Shown: positions 45,777-55,341, counted from the stretch's first letter. The stretch: 64,000 nt of DNA from Iocasia fonsfrigidae (GCF_017751145.1 NZ_CP046640.1:2894137-2958136); one strand, 5' to 3'. Notes: a model not told the origin generated them from the sequence alone. A program made the numbers and translations.

Positions 45777-48396
45777 AAGAAAAATATTTCTTTAGTTTCC
45801 GAACAATAGTAGACTGATTCACCCCCAGCATTTCAGCCATATCATAAGTTGTCTTTCCCTTTTCTCTGGCCAGTATTAATAATTTCTTTTCCAGCTGGCT
45901 AACAGCATCCTGTAGAGGTATAATACCTTTAATCTCTACTTCAGTATCACTGTTAATCCTTTCAAACTCAATAAACCTCTCTAAAAAATCCTTATCTATC
46001 AAACCACCATCAGCTGTAACAACAACCCTTTCCAGTAAATTGGCTACTTCCCTTACATTACCAGGCCAATCATAATCCAACAAGAGCTCACTTAGGTCAT
46101 CATTCAGTTTTATATCTTTACCGTATTTATTATTAAATAGATTCAAAAAATATCTCACCAGTGCCAGAATATCCTCAGGCCTTTTCCGTAAAGGGGGAAT
46201 AGTTATGGGAACAACATTTAAACGGTAATATAAATCCTCACGAAAACAATTTTTCTCCACCATTTCCTTTAGATTTTTATTAGTAGCGGTTATTAAACGA
46301 AAATCTACTTTAATAGCCTCTATCCCACCAATCCTGGTCAAGCTGTGTTCCTGCAAAACCTGAAGTAACTTAGCCTGCATATTTAAAGGCATTTCTCCAA
46401 TTTCATCAAGAAATAATGTCCCTCCATCGGCTTTTTCTATCAAACCCTGTTTGCCTTCTCTTTTGGCACCACTAAAGGCCCCTGTTTCATATCCAAAAAG
46501 CTCTGATTCCAGAAGGCTTTCCGGGATAGCAGCACAATTTATTTTCACCAGCACATCCCTGGCCTGACTCTGTTCATGAATATAACGGGCAATAACCTCT
46601 TTACCTACCCCTGACTCACCCATTAGTAAGACACTTGAATCTGTATTACTTATCTTTCTAGCCAGGTTCAAAATATTCTCCATAATAACCGAATTAGCTA
46701 TTATATGACCTAGATTATCATCATTATCATGATTTATATCTCCCTGCAGGTATTCCCTTAATTTCTCTTTCTCATTACTACTCTCATTAAGTTTATTTAA
46801 TTCAGAGAGGTTTCTAGTATTAGCTACAACATGTAATACATCACCAGCATTATCCAGCAGTGGGCTGCCTGTTGTCAGCAATCGCTGCCCATTTTTAGTA
46901 TTTTGTATCAAGGTAATTTCCCGTTTTTCCCGAAGACACAGCCTGGAAACCGAAGGGTAAATATATCTCTCTTCCTCCAATTGAAGGACATTCTTATGGA
47001 GTATTTCTTCTTTTGAAAGACCAAGTAAAGATAAATAGGCCTCATTTACCCTCTCAATCTCCCCTTTCTTATTTACCATAATCATACCATCATATGATGT
47101 ATTAATAAGGGTATCCAGCTCCCTGTTTAGCTCCTGAACCCTTTTTATCTCTGTTCTTTTTTCACTTAAGAGGTAAGGCAGGCACATTTCTACCTCTGCT
47201 AATCCCTGATAAACAGCTACTGCCTTTTCTCTACATGATGAATATCCACAGGCCCCACAATCAAGTAAATCACTCTCATCATATTTACCAGTCTGAGCTA
47301 AAATACGCCATATTTCCTTCTCAAGAGGCTGGTCAAGTTCTTTATAGTCAATCTGAAATGAGGTTGATAGGTCAAGTAATCCTATCTTATCCCATGAATA
47401 GACTCCTGTCCTGTCCAAGGCCTGATTATTAATATAATCATCAACTGCCCTCTCTTTTTTAAAATAATTCCCCTGGGCAAGGTCAACACCATTTATACAA
47501 CCATCACAAAATAATATATCAACAAATTCCGGAGATATCTCTTTATCCAGCAGGCTATTAAATAATTCAAAAACCTTTTGACTGCCTTCAACCTTCAGGA
47601 AAGAATTTATACTACGATCATAATTACTACTGACAGCTGTTAATAAACCACCTGCCAGAGGCAAAGCCCTGGCCTCATCTGTAGGCTGAATCACCCTGGA
47701 AACAGCAGTATCCAAATCTTTCTCTTTAGATTCAGGGACTTTAAACCCTTTTAAACTGTTAATCTCACTAAAGGTTAAGACAAAACAATCTTTGAGATCA
47801 TTAAACTCACCTTTTTTTGCCAGACATGGACCGATCATTACTACCTTAGCATCAGGGCCCTCTATTAGTTTAATATAACGATAAAGAGCCATCATCGGTG
47901 AAACAATAGGCACCAGATTTTCTACCAGTTGAGGGTAATGTTTTTGTATAAGATTTACTATCACAGGGCAGGCAGAACTAATCAGGGGTTTATCAGCTTT
48001 AGTCTTTAATAATTTACTATATTCCTCAATTATTAACTGGGCCCCCCAGGCCACTTCATATACCTCAGCAAAACCAATAGAATAAAGCATAGCTATCCAG
48101 TCATCTGCAGTAAAAACACCTTCCACTTCATATGATGGAAAACTGGGGGCAATTCCCGCAATTACCCTCTCCCCAGCTGCCAGCAGTTTCCTTACCTCTG
48201 CTGTTTCATCACGGACTTTTTTGGCCCCCTGTGAACAAACCCGAACACAATTTCCACAGTGAATACATCTATCCCCTAAAACCTCAGCTTGACCATCTTT
48301 AACCCTAACTGCCTTGGCAGGGCAATTCCTGACACAGGCATAACACTCATGACATCTATCTTCAATAGTCCGAATTAAATTGACTGGATCTGCCAT
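45775..48396 (-). CDS. Sigma-54 enhancer-binding regulator with an [FeFe]-hydrogenase sensor module
   Basis: 873 residues. Two 4Fe-4S clusters (Cys 15/18/21/25 and 44/47/50/54); [FeFe]-hydrogenase-like domain (about 75-350) with SSACP (Cys143), GPCLAKK (Cys191) and FCDGC (Cys297, Cys300), so the H-cluster Cys ligands seem kept while Ala142 stands where classic enzymes have the proton-transfer Cys; a CGACGYSSC cluster domain (380-405); PAS (about 425-530); AAA+ sigma-54 domain with Walker A GESGVGKE (593), GAFSGA (639-644, Ser instead of Thr) and Walker B LFLDEI; C-terminal TyrR-like HTH (848-870). It probably senses H2 or redox state and activates the adjacent hydrogenase operons. AGGGGTGAAATAA precedes the ATG. 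Confidence 0.93.
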   Translation of the reverse strand: MADPVNLIRTIEDRCHECYACVRNCPAKAVRVKDGQAEVLGDRCIHCGNCVRVCSQGAKKVRDETAEVRKLLAAGERVIAGIAPSFPSYEVEGVFTADDWIAMLYSIGFAEVYEVAWGAQLIIEEYSKLLKTKADKPLISSACPVIVNLIQKHYPQLVENLVPIVSPMMALYRYIKLIEGPDAKVVMIGPCLAKKGEFNDLKDCFVLTFSEINSLKGFKVPESKEKDLDTAVSRVIQPTDEARALPLAGGLLTAVSSNYDRSINSFLKVEGSQKVFELFNSLLDKEISPEFVDILFCDGCINGVDLAQGNYFKKERAVDDYINNQALDRTGVYSWDKIGLLDLSTSFQIDYKELDQPLEKEIWRILAQTGKYDESDLLDCGACGYSSCREKAVAVYQGLAEVEMCLPYLLSEKRTEIKRVQELNRELDTLINTSYDGMIMVNKKGEIERVNEAYLSLLGLSKEEILHKNVLQLEEERYIYPSVSRLCLREKREITLIQNTKNGQRLLTTGSPLLDNAGDVLHVVANTRNLSELNKLNESSNEKEKLREYLQGDINHDNDDNLGHIIANSVIMENILNLARKISNTDSSVLLMGESGVGKEVIARYIHEQSQARDVLVKINCAAIPESLLESELFGYETGAFSGAKREGKQGLIEKADGGTLFLDEIGEMPLNMQAKLLQVLQEHSLTRIGGIEAIKVDFRLITATNKNLKEMVEKNCFREDLYYRLNVVPITIPPLRKRPEDILALVRYFLNLFNNKYGKDIKLNDDLSELLLDYDWPGNVREVANLLERVVVTADGGLIDKDFLERFIEFERINSDTEVEIKGIIPLQDAVSQLEKKLLILAREKGKTTYDMAEMLGVNQSTIVRKLKKYFS

Positions 48397-48441
48397 TTAT
48401 TTCACCCCTTCTTGTCTTGTAAACAGTCTTACTTCTTCCCT

Positions 48442-48470
48442 TTGACACACAAGCTAAGACATGTTAAAAT
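48442..48470 (+). promoter_or_regulatory. Sigma-A promoter of the AEC transporter gene
   Basis: TTGACA (48442-48447), 17 bases, TAAAAT (48465-48470), plus strand, divergent from the sigma-54 activator gene. Confidence 0.8.
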
Positions 48471-48534
48471 AACTAAAAGAATATGAATCTAGCATAAATA
48501 GGTATAAGCTGCTATAAGAAAGGAACGATTCTTC

Positions 48535-49467
48535 TTGAGTTTAGAAATAGTAATTAATCAGATACTGGTTTTATTTTTTATTATCCTGATCGGCTATGCA
48601 GCCAGAAAAAAAGATTTAATTAGTGAGGAGATAAATAAGGGTCTTTCCCGCATAATGATGGATATAACCCTACCTGCCTTGATTATATATAATATAATAA
48701 GTGTAGAGTTAAGCACTGAATTGCTGAACAATCTAATTTTACTAACAGTTATTACATTTATTAGTTACCTCTTTGTTTTAGTATTATCCAGTATAACATC
48801 AAATAAGATAACAAAGGATCCACATAGAAAGACTGTCTTTAAAACCCTGCTTATTTTTGCTAATGTAGGTTATATGGGCCTACCAGTCCTTAATGCTATC
48901 TATCCTGATAGGGGCATATTGTACGGCATTATTAATAATATTATCTTCAATATTATTCTCTGGACATATGGTGTCTATATCTTTATCCAACAAGATAACC
49001 CTTCTTCCAAGGGGATTAAACTTAATAAAATACTTAGTAATGGTCTGCTGGCTGTAATCATTGGTTTTATTTTATTAGGACTAAATATCAAATTAGGCCC
49101 TATTAAAGACGCCCTTAACAGTCTGGGAGGAATGACCTTTCCACTATCTATGCTCATTATCGGCAGCTCTCTGACTAATGTCAAATTAAGCACCATTATC
49201 AAAGATAAACACATTTATTACCTGTCACTTTTAAAACTTATTATCATTCCAATTATTGGTCTTTTCATCTTAAATCAATTTAATATTCCTGATATTTTAA
49301 GGAATATTAGTGTTATACTACTTGCTATGCCATCAGGTGCTATTGGTGTAATCCTTGCCGAACAATATAATGGAGACTATAAATTCGCTTCAGAAGGGGT
49401 CTTTATCACCACACTCTGCTCTATAGTTACTATCCCCTTAATAATCGTATTAATAGATATTCTATAA
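48535..49467 (+). CDS. AEC-family (auxin efflux carrier-like) transporter
   Basis: 310 residues, about ten membrane helices in two halves. Family marks: GYAARKKDLISEEINKGLSRIMMDITLPALIIYNI, ANVGYMGLPVLNAIY, GGMTFPLSMLIIGSSL, and LAMPSGAIGVILAEQYNGD near the end. AEC members export or import organic acids such as malate. The start is TTG at 48535, ten bases after AAGGA. It is divergent from the hydrogenase activator, which may be coincidence or shared control. Confidence 0.88.
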   Translation: MSLEIVINQILVLFFIILIGYAARKKDLISEEINKGLSRIMMDITLPALIIYNIISVELSTELLNNLILLTVITFISYLFVLVLSSITSNKITKDPHRKTVFKTLLIFANVGYMGLPVLNAIYPDRGILYGIINNIIFNIILWTYGVYIFIQQDNPSSKGIKLNKILSNGLLAVIIGFILLGLNIKLGPIKDALNSLGGMTFPLSMLIIGSSLTNVKLSTIIKDKHIYYLSLLKLIIIPIIGLFILNQFNIPDILRNISVILLAMPSGAIGVILAEQYNGDYKFASEGVFITTLCSIVTIPLIIVLIDIL

Positions 49468-49471
49468 GCAA

Positions 49472-50053
49472 CTAATTATCAAGTTTATAACTGAGCAGGC
49501 ATTTTTCTTCAGAATCTGGAACCGGACTCCACACCTCAAGGGTATCGGCCCAACCAGTATAGGTTTGATCCCCTTGGCCCTCAAGGTAAGAACAAAGTTC
49601 GTTAAAGTCCAGCTCTGGAATAGGTCTGCGAGCAAAGAGATTACTGATTATGGTAATATGAAACTCCCATTCCCGGTAGTTCTTCAGAGAGGAAATACCC
49701 CTTTTCGCTAGCCCTTCATGTAAGTCCACCGCAAATCCCCGCAAGGATTTTGTCTCTTTCAACTTCAAAACCAGAAAATTATTCTCTGATTTATTAAAAC
49801 AGGAAAAACTATCCAGACCAAGCTCTACTACTTTACTTTTTTTGACAAAATTATCAATAATCTTTTTAGCCTCAGCTAAGTGGTCTTTTTTAATCCTATC
49901 AATAGTAATATGAAGTTGTGGATAATACCCCTCTTGATACACCTGAAAAGTATCAGCTATTTGTTTTTGTAAATAAGCTGTCCTTTCTAAAACACCGCCA
50001 GCTGGCAGTAAAACAACAAATAATTCTTCCGCCAGCACCGCACTTTCTATCAT
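49472..50053 (-). CDS. 2H phosphoesterase (2'-5' RNA ligase-like) protein
   Basis: 193 residues. The two HxT motifs of the superfamily are seen as QLHITIDRI (near 50) and EFHITIISN (near 135), separated by about 85 residues. Such proteins hydrolyse cyclic phosphodiesters or ligate RNA ends; the substrate here is unknown. Convergent with the AEC gene and only 4 bases from it. Confidence 0.8.
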   Translation of the reverse strand: MIESAVLAEELFVVLLPAGGVLERTAYLQKQIADTFQVYQEGYYPQLHITIDRIKKDHLAEAKKIIDNFVKKSKVVELGLDSFSCFNKSENNFLVLKLKETKSLRGFAVDLHEGLAKRGISSLKNYREWEFHITIISNLFARRPIPELDFNELCSYLEGQGDQTYTGWADTLEVWSPVPDSEEKCLLSYKLDN

Positions 50054-50210
50054 ATTTGAAACCCCTTATTAGAATTTTAATTAATTATATCACAAATTCA
50101 CCCAAATCATCAATCAACCCTTTTTATGAATTTAAATATCAAAATGGATAAATTTCATGAGAGTGAAAAAACTAAATTAACAGTACACTTTATATAGAAA
50201 GGGTAATATC

Positions 50211-51587
50211 ATGTCAAAAAAATATAATAATTCTGAAGATAAAAGAAAGGCTATCTTCAGAGAATTAGTTAGACTTGCCTATGATAAAAGACTTAAAGAA
50301 AAAATCAATGAAATCCCCTACCGTTTCTCTAAAAATAAAACTGATCAAAATGAAATAGCTTCCCTGAAAAATAATATCTTAGTCGGTATGGGGCTGAACC
50401 CTACTGCTAAGTATGATACTGAAATGGCTGATAGCCTTGAGACTGCTTTTGAACTGGAAAGTATTAAAGAACCTATTGTAACAGTTAACAAAAACATCTG
50501 TGAAGAATGCCATGATAATTCCTGTACAGATATCTGTGTTAACAACACAGAAGAAGGGCTTTTAATTGATAGTGGAAGGTGTATCTCCTGTGGTAAATGC
50601 ATTACCCACTGCCCTTCCAGAGCTATTGCTGACAAAATTGAATTTATTCCCATAGTAAAATACTTTGAAGAAGGGATCCCTGTTTACGCAAATGTCGCCC
50701 CAGCCATTGCCGGCCAATTCGGTGATCATGTAACAATGGGTATGCTACGTACTGCCCTTAAAAATATTGGTTTTACAGACATGGTTGAAGTGGCTCTTTT
50801 TGCCGATATATTAAGTCTAAGAGAGGCTGATGAATACAATAAACTGGTTAATCATCAGGATGACTTTTTAATAACCTCCTGCTGTTGCCCAGTATGGATT
50901 AACCTCCTAACTAAAAGCTACTCAGAACTAAATGATAGATTAACTAAAACCGTTTCACCAATGATTGCTTCAGGGAGATTTATCAAAACTATCTTTCCTG
51001 ATGCTGTCACCGTCTTCATCGGCCCCTGTGTAGCCAAAAAAGCCGAAGCAAAGGTTCCAGAGTTAAAAGGTGCCATCGATTATGTGCTTACTTTTGATGA
51101 GCTTAAAGAAATATTTCAGGCTTTGACAATTGATTTAACTACTTTAGAAGAAGATAATAAAGAACAGTCTTCTTATGGTGGAAGGGTATATGCCAGGACA
51201 GGTGGTGTAAGTGAGGCAGTAAAAATAACAGTTGAGCGTATTAACCCGGATCGAAGATTAAAATTCAAAGCACGACAGGCAGATGGGGTTAAAGACTGTA
51301 AAAAACTCCTGGATGACATTATAAATGGTAATATTGAGGCAAACTTTATAGAAGGTATGGGTTGTAAGGGGGGATGTGTAGGGGGACCAAAACGAAATAT
51401 TAATATTGATAAAGGCCGAATACAGGTGAACAAGTATGGGGAACAGGCAGTTATCAAAAATCCTATTGACAATATGAATATTGTTCATATCTTAAAATAC
51501 ATCAGTGGAGTGAGTAAAAAAGAAGAGAAAATAATCGATCAATTATCATATGACAATTTACTCCTCCGTGAATATGAAAAAGATTGA
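50211..51587 (+). CDS. Group-B-like monomeric [FeFe]-hydrogenase
   Basis: 458 residues. After a 90-residue N-terminal part come two 4Fe-4S clusters (ICEECHDNSCTDICV, with a modified spacing, and CISCGKCITHCPSRA), then the H-cluster domain: ITSCCCPVW (near 227), SPMIASGRFIK, FIGPCVAKKAEAK and EGMGCKGGCVGGPKR. The TSCCCPxW, SPMIASGR and C-terminal CKGGCxGGP forms fit group B enzymes of clostridia, whose physiological role is unsettled. It lacks the small-subunit tail and any diaphorase partner. A ribosome site AAAGGGTAATATC is present. Confidence 0.88.
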   Translation: MSKKYNNSEDKRKAIFRELVRLAYDKRLKEKINEIPYRFSKNKTDQNEIASLKNNILVGMGLNPTAKYDTEMADSLETAFELESIKEPIVTVNKNICEECHDNSCTDICVNNTEEGLLIDSGRCISCGKCITHCPSRAIADKIEFIPIVKYFEEGIPVYANVAPAIAGQFGDHVTMGMLRTALKNIGFTDMVEVALFADILSLREADEYNKLVNHQDDFLITSCCCPVWINLLTKSYSELNDRLTKTVSPMIASGRFIKTIFPDAVTVFIGPCVAKKAEAKVPELKGAIDYVLTFDELKEIFQALTIDLTTLEEDNKEQSSYGGRVYARTGGVSEAVKITVERINPDRRLKFKARQADGVKDCKKLLDDIINGNIEANFIEGMGCKGGCVGGPKRNINIDKGRIQVNKYGEQAVIKNPIDNMNIVHILKYISGVSKKEEKIIDQLSYDNLLLREYEKD

Positions 51588-51597
51588 CTTTTACGTG

Positions 51598-51626
51598 TTG
51601 ACACAACTGATAATCTAATATATCAT
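51598..51626 (+). promoter_or_regulatory. Promoter of the MATE transporter gene
   Basis: TTGACA (51598-51603), 17 bases, TATCAT (51621-51626). The -35 is within GTTGACACAAC, a short palindrome that could be an operator. Confidence 0.7.
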
Positions 51627-51676
51627 GAATATTATGTTGTCTTACATAAAAGTTGTGAAAATATGAGGTGAGTATT

Positions 51677-53041
51677 TTGCAATCAGCTAAAAAGTCGGAC
51701 CGTCTGGGCCAGGAAGCAATTATACCCTTACTCTTTAGATTAGCTATACCATCAATTATTGCTATGTTTATTCAATCAATGTATAATGTAGTAGACAGTA
51801 TTTATGTAGGGCGTTATAGTAAGGAAGCCCTAGCAGCACTCTCACTGGCCTACCCTGTTCAGCTTATCCTAATAGCTATTGCTGTAGGGACAGGTGTTGG
51901 TACCAGTACATATATATCACGTCAGTTAGGTCAAGGTAATAAAGATAACGCTGAAAATGCTGCTGAACACATTCTACACATAACAGCAGTCTACGGTATT
52001 ATTGTTGCTTTATTTGGGTATTTTTTCTCTGACATATTAATGGCCTGGTTTACAGATGATCAACAACTTATCACTATGGGGACTGAATATATTAGAATTA
52101 TATTAATCGGTGCGATAGCACTCTTTATCCCTATGATTGGTAATAATATTTTGCGTGGTGAAGGAAATACCTTCCTACCAATGATCACTATGCTGATCGG
52201 TTCTGTTATAAATATTGTACTTGACCCTTTTTTAATCTTTGGAATTGGCTTTTTCCCCAGAATGGGTGTTAGCGGGGCTGCCCTGGCAACAGTTTTTTCC
52301 AGGGTTATTAGTGGTTCTTTTCTATTATTTATTCTCTTTAGCAATAAAAATGAATTAAAGATAAATCTAAGAAAAATGGATTTCAACTTATCTATTATTA
52401 AATCCATATATATTGTTGGCCTACCAGCTATGGTTATGCAACTGTTAGCAAGTGCTATGCTGATTGCTATCAACAAATTCATCTTAGCCCCTCATTCCGA
52501 TGTTGCTATTGCAGTGGGGGGAATCTATATCAGGTTACAATCCTTTGTATTTATGCCAGTCTTTGGTTTAAATCAGGGGTATATGCCTATCATGGGCTAT
52601 AATTTTGGTCACAAAAACCCTGAACGCATGAAAAAAACCATGAAAGCAGCCTTTTTGATTGCTACTGCTTTTACCTTGCTGGGTTTTTTAATTTTTCAAC
52701 TCTTCCCCAAACAACTGATAATGGCCTTTAGTGAAGATACTGATTTGATAACCATGGGTACAACAGCCTTAAAAAGAATCAGCCTGGCTTTTCCCATAAT
52801 TGGCATTTCAATTATTATCTCTACTACCTTTCAGTCACTTGGTAGTGGTCTTCCTAGCCTTCTATTGTCGATTATAAGACAAATAATAATCCTACTACCT
52901 GTCATGTACTACTTAGGTCAATGGTTTGGCTTTAACAAGATCTGGTATGCCTTTCCCCTATCAGAATTCATTAGTTTAATTCTGGGAGCAGGTTGGCTGT
53001 ATTTTAGATTAAAAAAAGTTTTCTCCTACCTTAGAGAGTGA
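51677..53041 (+). CDS. MATE-family multidrug/sodium antiporter
   Basis: 454 residues, twelve predicted membrane helices in two MatE halves. PLLFRLAIPSIIAMFIQSMYNVVDSIYVGRYSKEALAALSLAYPVQ, GEGNTFLPMITMLIGSVINIVLDPFLIFG and LNQGYMPIMGYNFG are typical. It exports drugs or metabolites in exchange for H+ or Na+. The frame opens with GTG at 51668, but GAGGTGAGTATT leads to the TTG at 51677, which I prefer. Confidence 0.93.
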   Translation: MQSAKKSDRLGQEAIIPLLFRLAIPSIIAMFIQSMYNVVDSIYVGRYSKEALAALSLAYPVQLILIAIAVGTGVGTSTYISRQLGQGNKDNAENAAEHILHITAVYGIIVALFGYFFSDILMAWFTDDQQLITMGTEYIRIILIGAIALFIPMIGNNILRGEGNTFLPMITMLIGSVINIVLDPFLIFGIGFFPRMGVSGAALATVFSRVISGSFLLFILFSNKNELKINLRKMDFNLSIIKSIYIVGLPAMVMQLLASAMLIAINKFILAPHSDVAIAVGGIYIRLQSFVFMPVFGLNQGYMPIMGYNFGHKNPERMKKTMKAAFLIATAFTLLGFLIFQLFPKQLIMAFSEDTDLITMGTTALKRISLAFPIIGISIIISTTFQSLGSGLPSLLLSIIRQIIILLPVMYYLGQWFGFNKIWYAFPLSEFISLILGAGWLYFRLKKVFSYLRE

Positions 53042-53053
53042 CAGGGGGACGAC

Positions 53054-53085
53054 GTTTCGTTTGTCACATCCATGACAAACGAAAC
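53054..53085. repeat. Perfect 13-bp inverted repeat between convergent genes
   Basis: 53054-53066 (GTTTCGTTTGTCA) and 53073-53085 are exact inverted repeats with a 6-base loop. It lies between the MATE gene and the convergent DUF4130 gene. No T run follows on either strand, so it is not a textbook terminator. Confidence 0.6.
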
Positions 53086-53109
53086 ACTCCCTTATCATTA
53101 CTTGTCATA

Positions 53110-53856
53110 CTAGCTCTTTTCAATTAAATATTTCCAGTAACGCTCTGGCATAAACTGCCGTTGCAGCCTACTATTTTTCCTGTTTTCAATAGCAACACTA
53201 TCAAAAAAGCCCCTCCATAACTCCTGATATTCTATCTCTTCAGCTGTTAACCTGCCTTGATCCAGTCTCTTTTTCAAATCAGTTAATACCCATTCCTGCT
53301 GATTATAGATAACTGCTTTTTCACGTTTGAGGTCATGGATAATCCAGTTTTGATCAACCAGCCTTTTGGCAAAATGTGGTGCCATTAAGGTAATAACATT
53401 ATGATCCGGTTCAAAAGGGGCATAATATATATCTCCTGCTATCTTTCTAAAACGCAACAACCCTAGTAGACGGTGGCGTTCACCACTTACTTTATTGTAA
53501 ATTTTATTTAATTTTAATACCAGCTTATTACTTAAATGGCCGTCTATTTTCTTTCCAATAGTAAATCCCATTCTTAAATACCGGTAGATTTTCATCTCAA
53601 TATCATCTAATTCAGATAAGTAGGCATAATAAATCTTTTGTAATGACCTATTTGATATTTTCTTTTTAACTGCTTGATAAACACGGTCAAATTTCTTCAT
53701 ATCTGTTTTTATTATTACCTTTTCAGCAAATAATGCTGGCTGATATTTATTGGAACTGATAATGTAATTCGGTTTATGTTCATAGTAATAAGCCTGATAA
53801 ATAGCAGTCATTAGTCCAGGAAAACTGCCATCATATAGATAATAATAAAGAGGCAT
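53110..53856 (-). CDS. DUF4130/TIGR03915-type putative DNA metabolism protein
   Basis: 248 residues. YYYLYDGSFPGLMTAIYQAYY at the start and RHRLLGLLRFRKIAGDIYYAPFEPDHNVITLMAPHFAKRL in the middle are the DUF4130 signatures, a family related to uracil-DNA glycosylase-like proteins. It is almost always paired with a radical SAM protein like that encoded directly upstream (its start follows the upstream stop with no gap). A role in DNA repair or modification is proposed for the pair but not proven. Confidence 0.9.
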   Translation of the reverse strand: MPLYYYLYDGSFPGLMTAIYQAYYYEHKPNYIISSNKYQPALFAEKVIIKTDMKKFDRVYQAVKKKISNRSLQKIYYAYLSELDDIEMKIYRYLRMGFTIGKKIDGHLSNKLVLKLNKIYNKVSGERHRLLGLLRFRKIAGDIYYAPFEPDHNVITLMAPHFAKRLVDQNWIIHDLKREKAVIYNQQEWVLTDLKKRLDQGRLTAEEIEYQELWRGFFDSVAIENRKNSRLQRQFMPERYWKYLIEKS

Positions 53857-55146
53857 CTATTCACCACTCTCCAGAAAGGCCAGGGATCTGGTCTCTTTCC
53901 CGACCGGCTCCTGAAATAGTGATAATTGCTCTCCAGTTTCACTTTTTCCATTTATAAGTCTTGATTTGATCAGGTCTTCCCTAATCGGTATACCACCATA
54001 ATATTTCCCTTTACAGGTAATAAAGTACCTTGCCCTTTTTAAGACTGTTCCAAAGTTCTTTAAATCATCATAATCAATACTGCCTGTCTTCCGGGCAGAC
54101 ATAATTCGGCGGGCAGATTTCACCCCTAAACCAGGAATTCTAAGTAATTGTTGATAACTGGCTGTATTGATCTCCAGGGGAAATACTTCTAAATGATTCA
54201 AAGCCCAATTGGCCTTAGGATCAAGGTCAGCATCAAAATTAGGATTCTTATTATCAAGGAGTTCTTCAGCATTAAACCCATAAAACCTTAACAACCAGTC
54301 AGCCTGATATAATCTGTGTTCACGTAATAATGGCGGGTTTTTTATAGCAGGTAATGTTGGGGTATTATTTACCGGAACATAGGCAGAATAATAAACCCTT
54401 TTCATGCTCAACTTATTATATAAACCTTCTGATAACTTTAAAATATGAAAATCAGATTCTGGACTGGCCCCAACAATCAACTGGGTACTCTGCCCGGCTG
54501 GCACAAATTTGAGCACTTTCTTTTTAGAATTTTTCTCTTCCTTATTATTTTTAATCATTGTACCAATTTCTCTCATTGGTTCTATAATAGCATTCATTTC
54601 TTTCTGGGGGGCCAGTAATTTTAAACTTTTTTGTGATGGGAGTTCGATATTAACACTCATTCTATCCGCATATCTGCCTGCTGCCAATATTAGTGAATAA
54701 TCAGCACCTGGTATTGCCTTAAGGTGTATATAACCGTTAAACTTAAATTCTTCGCGTAATTTGCGTACAGTCTGCAAGAGTAATTCCATGGTATAATCTG
54801 GACTCTTAATCACAGCAGAACTTAAAAACAGGCCTTCTATGTAATTCCTGCGATAAAAATTAACTGTTAAATTAACAACTTCATCAGGTGTAAAAGCAGC
54901 CCTCGGCAGGTCATTTGAAGAACGGTTAACACAATATTCACAGTCATAGATACAGTAGTTAGTAAAAAGTATCTTCAATAGTGAGATACACCGTCCATCA
55001 TCTGACCAGCTGTGACAGATACCACTAACAGCTGCATTCCCGATTCCACCAGGGGTATTACGTCGTTTACTCCCACTGGAAGAACAAGAAACATCATATT
55101 TAGCTGCAGCTGATAGGATATTTAGTTTATCTAATAAATCCATCAC
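53857..55146 (-). CDS. Putative DNA modification/repair radical SAM protein (TIGR03916 type)
   Basis: 429 residues. The radical SAM cluster motif is in FTNYCIYDCEYCVNRSSND (CxxxCxxC near 75). YIHLKAIPGADYSLI, RMSVNIELPS and RVYYSAYVPVN are seen in the family. The C-terminal LLRIPGLGVKSARRIMSARK (near 340) is a helix-hairpin-helix DNA-binding motif. The adjacent DUF4130 gene is its constant partner. The substrate is unknown; sulfur or methyl insertion cannot be judged from sequence. Confidence 0.92.
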   Translation of the reverse strand: MMDLLDKLNILSAAAKYDVSCSSSGSKRRNTPGGIGNAAVSGICHSWSDDGRCISLLKILFTNYCIYDCEYCVNRSSNDLPRAAFTPDEVVNLTVNFYRRNYIEGLFLSSAVIKSPDYTMELLLQTVRKLREEFKFNGYIHLKAIPGADYSLILAAGRYADRMSVNIELPSQKSLKLLAPQKEMNAIIEPMREIGTMIKNNKEEKNSKKKVLKFVPAGQSTQLIVGASPESDFHILKLSEGLYNKLSMKRVYYSAYVPVNNTPTLPAIKNPPLLREHRLYQADWLLRFYGFNAEELLDNKNPNFDADLDPKANWALNHLEVFPLEINTASYQQLLRIPGLGVKSARRIMSARKTGSIDYDDLKNFGTVLKRARYFITCKGKYYGGIPIREDLIKSRLINGKSETGEQLSLFQEPVGKETRSLAFLESGE

Positions 55147-55296
55147 AAACTCTCCCTTACCTTATAATTAATCAAACAGTTATTTGCTTATTTTTAATTA
55201 TAGCATACACACGTTCCTGCTGCAAGAAAATCAAAACACACCCTTTCCAATAAACTAAATAATAAAGTAACTATAGTGACAGACAACATTTCTTTT

Positions 55297-55330
55297 AAAA
55301 AACCCCCAAGGATATTTTCCCTGGGAGTTT
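55297..55330 (-). terminator. Terminator after the CoA-disulfide reductase gene
   Basis: The minus strand reads CTCCCAGGGA, a short loop, TCCTTGGGGG, then TTTTTTA. It starts 11 bases past the stop codon at 55342. Confidence 0.85.
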
Positions 55331-55341
55331 TATATACAGTA

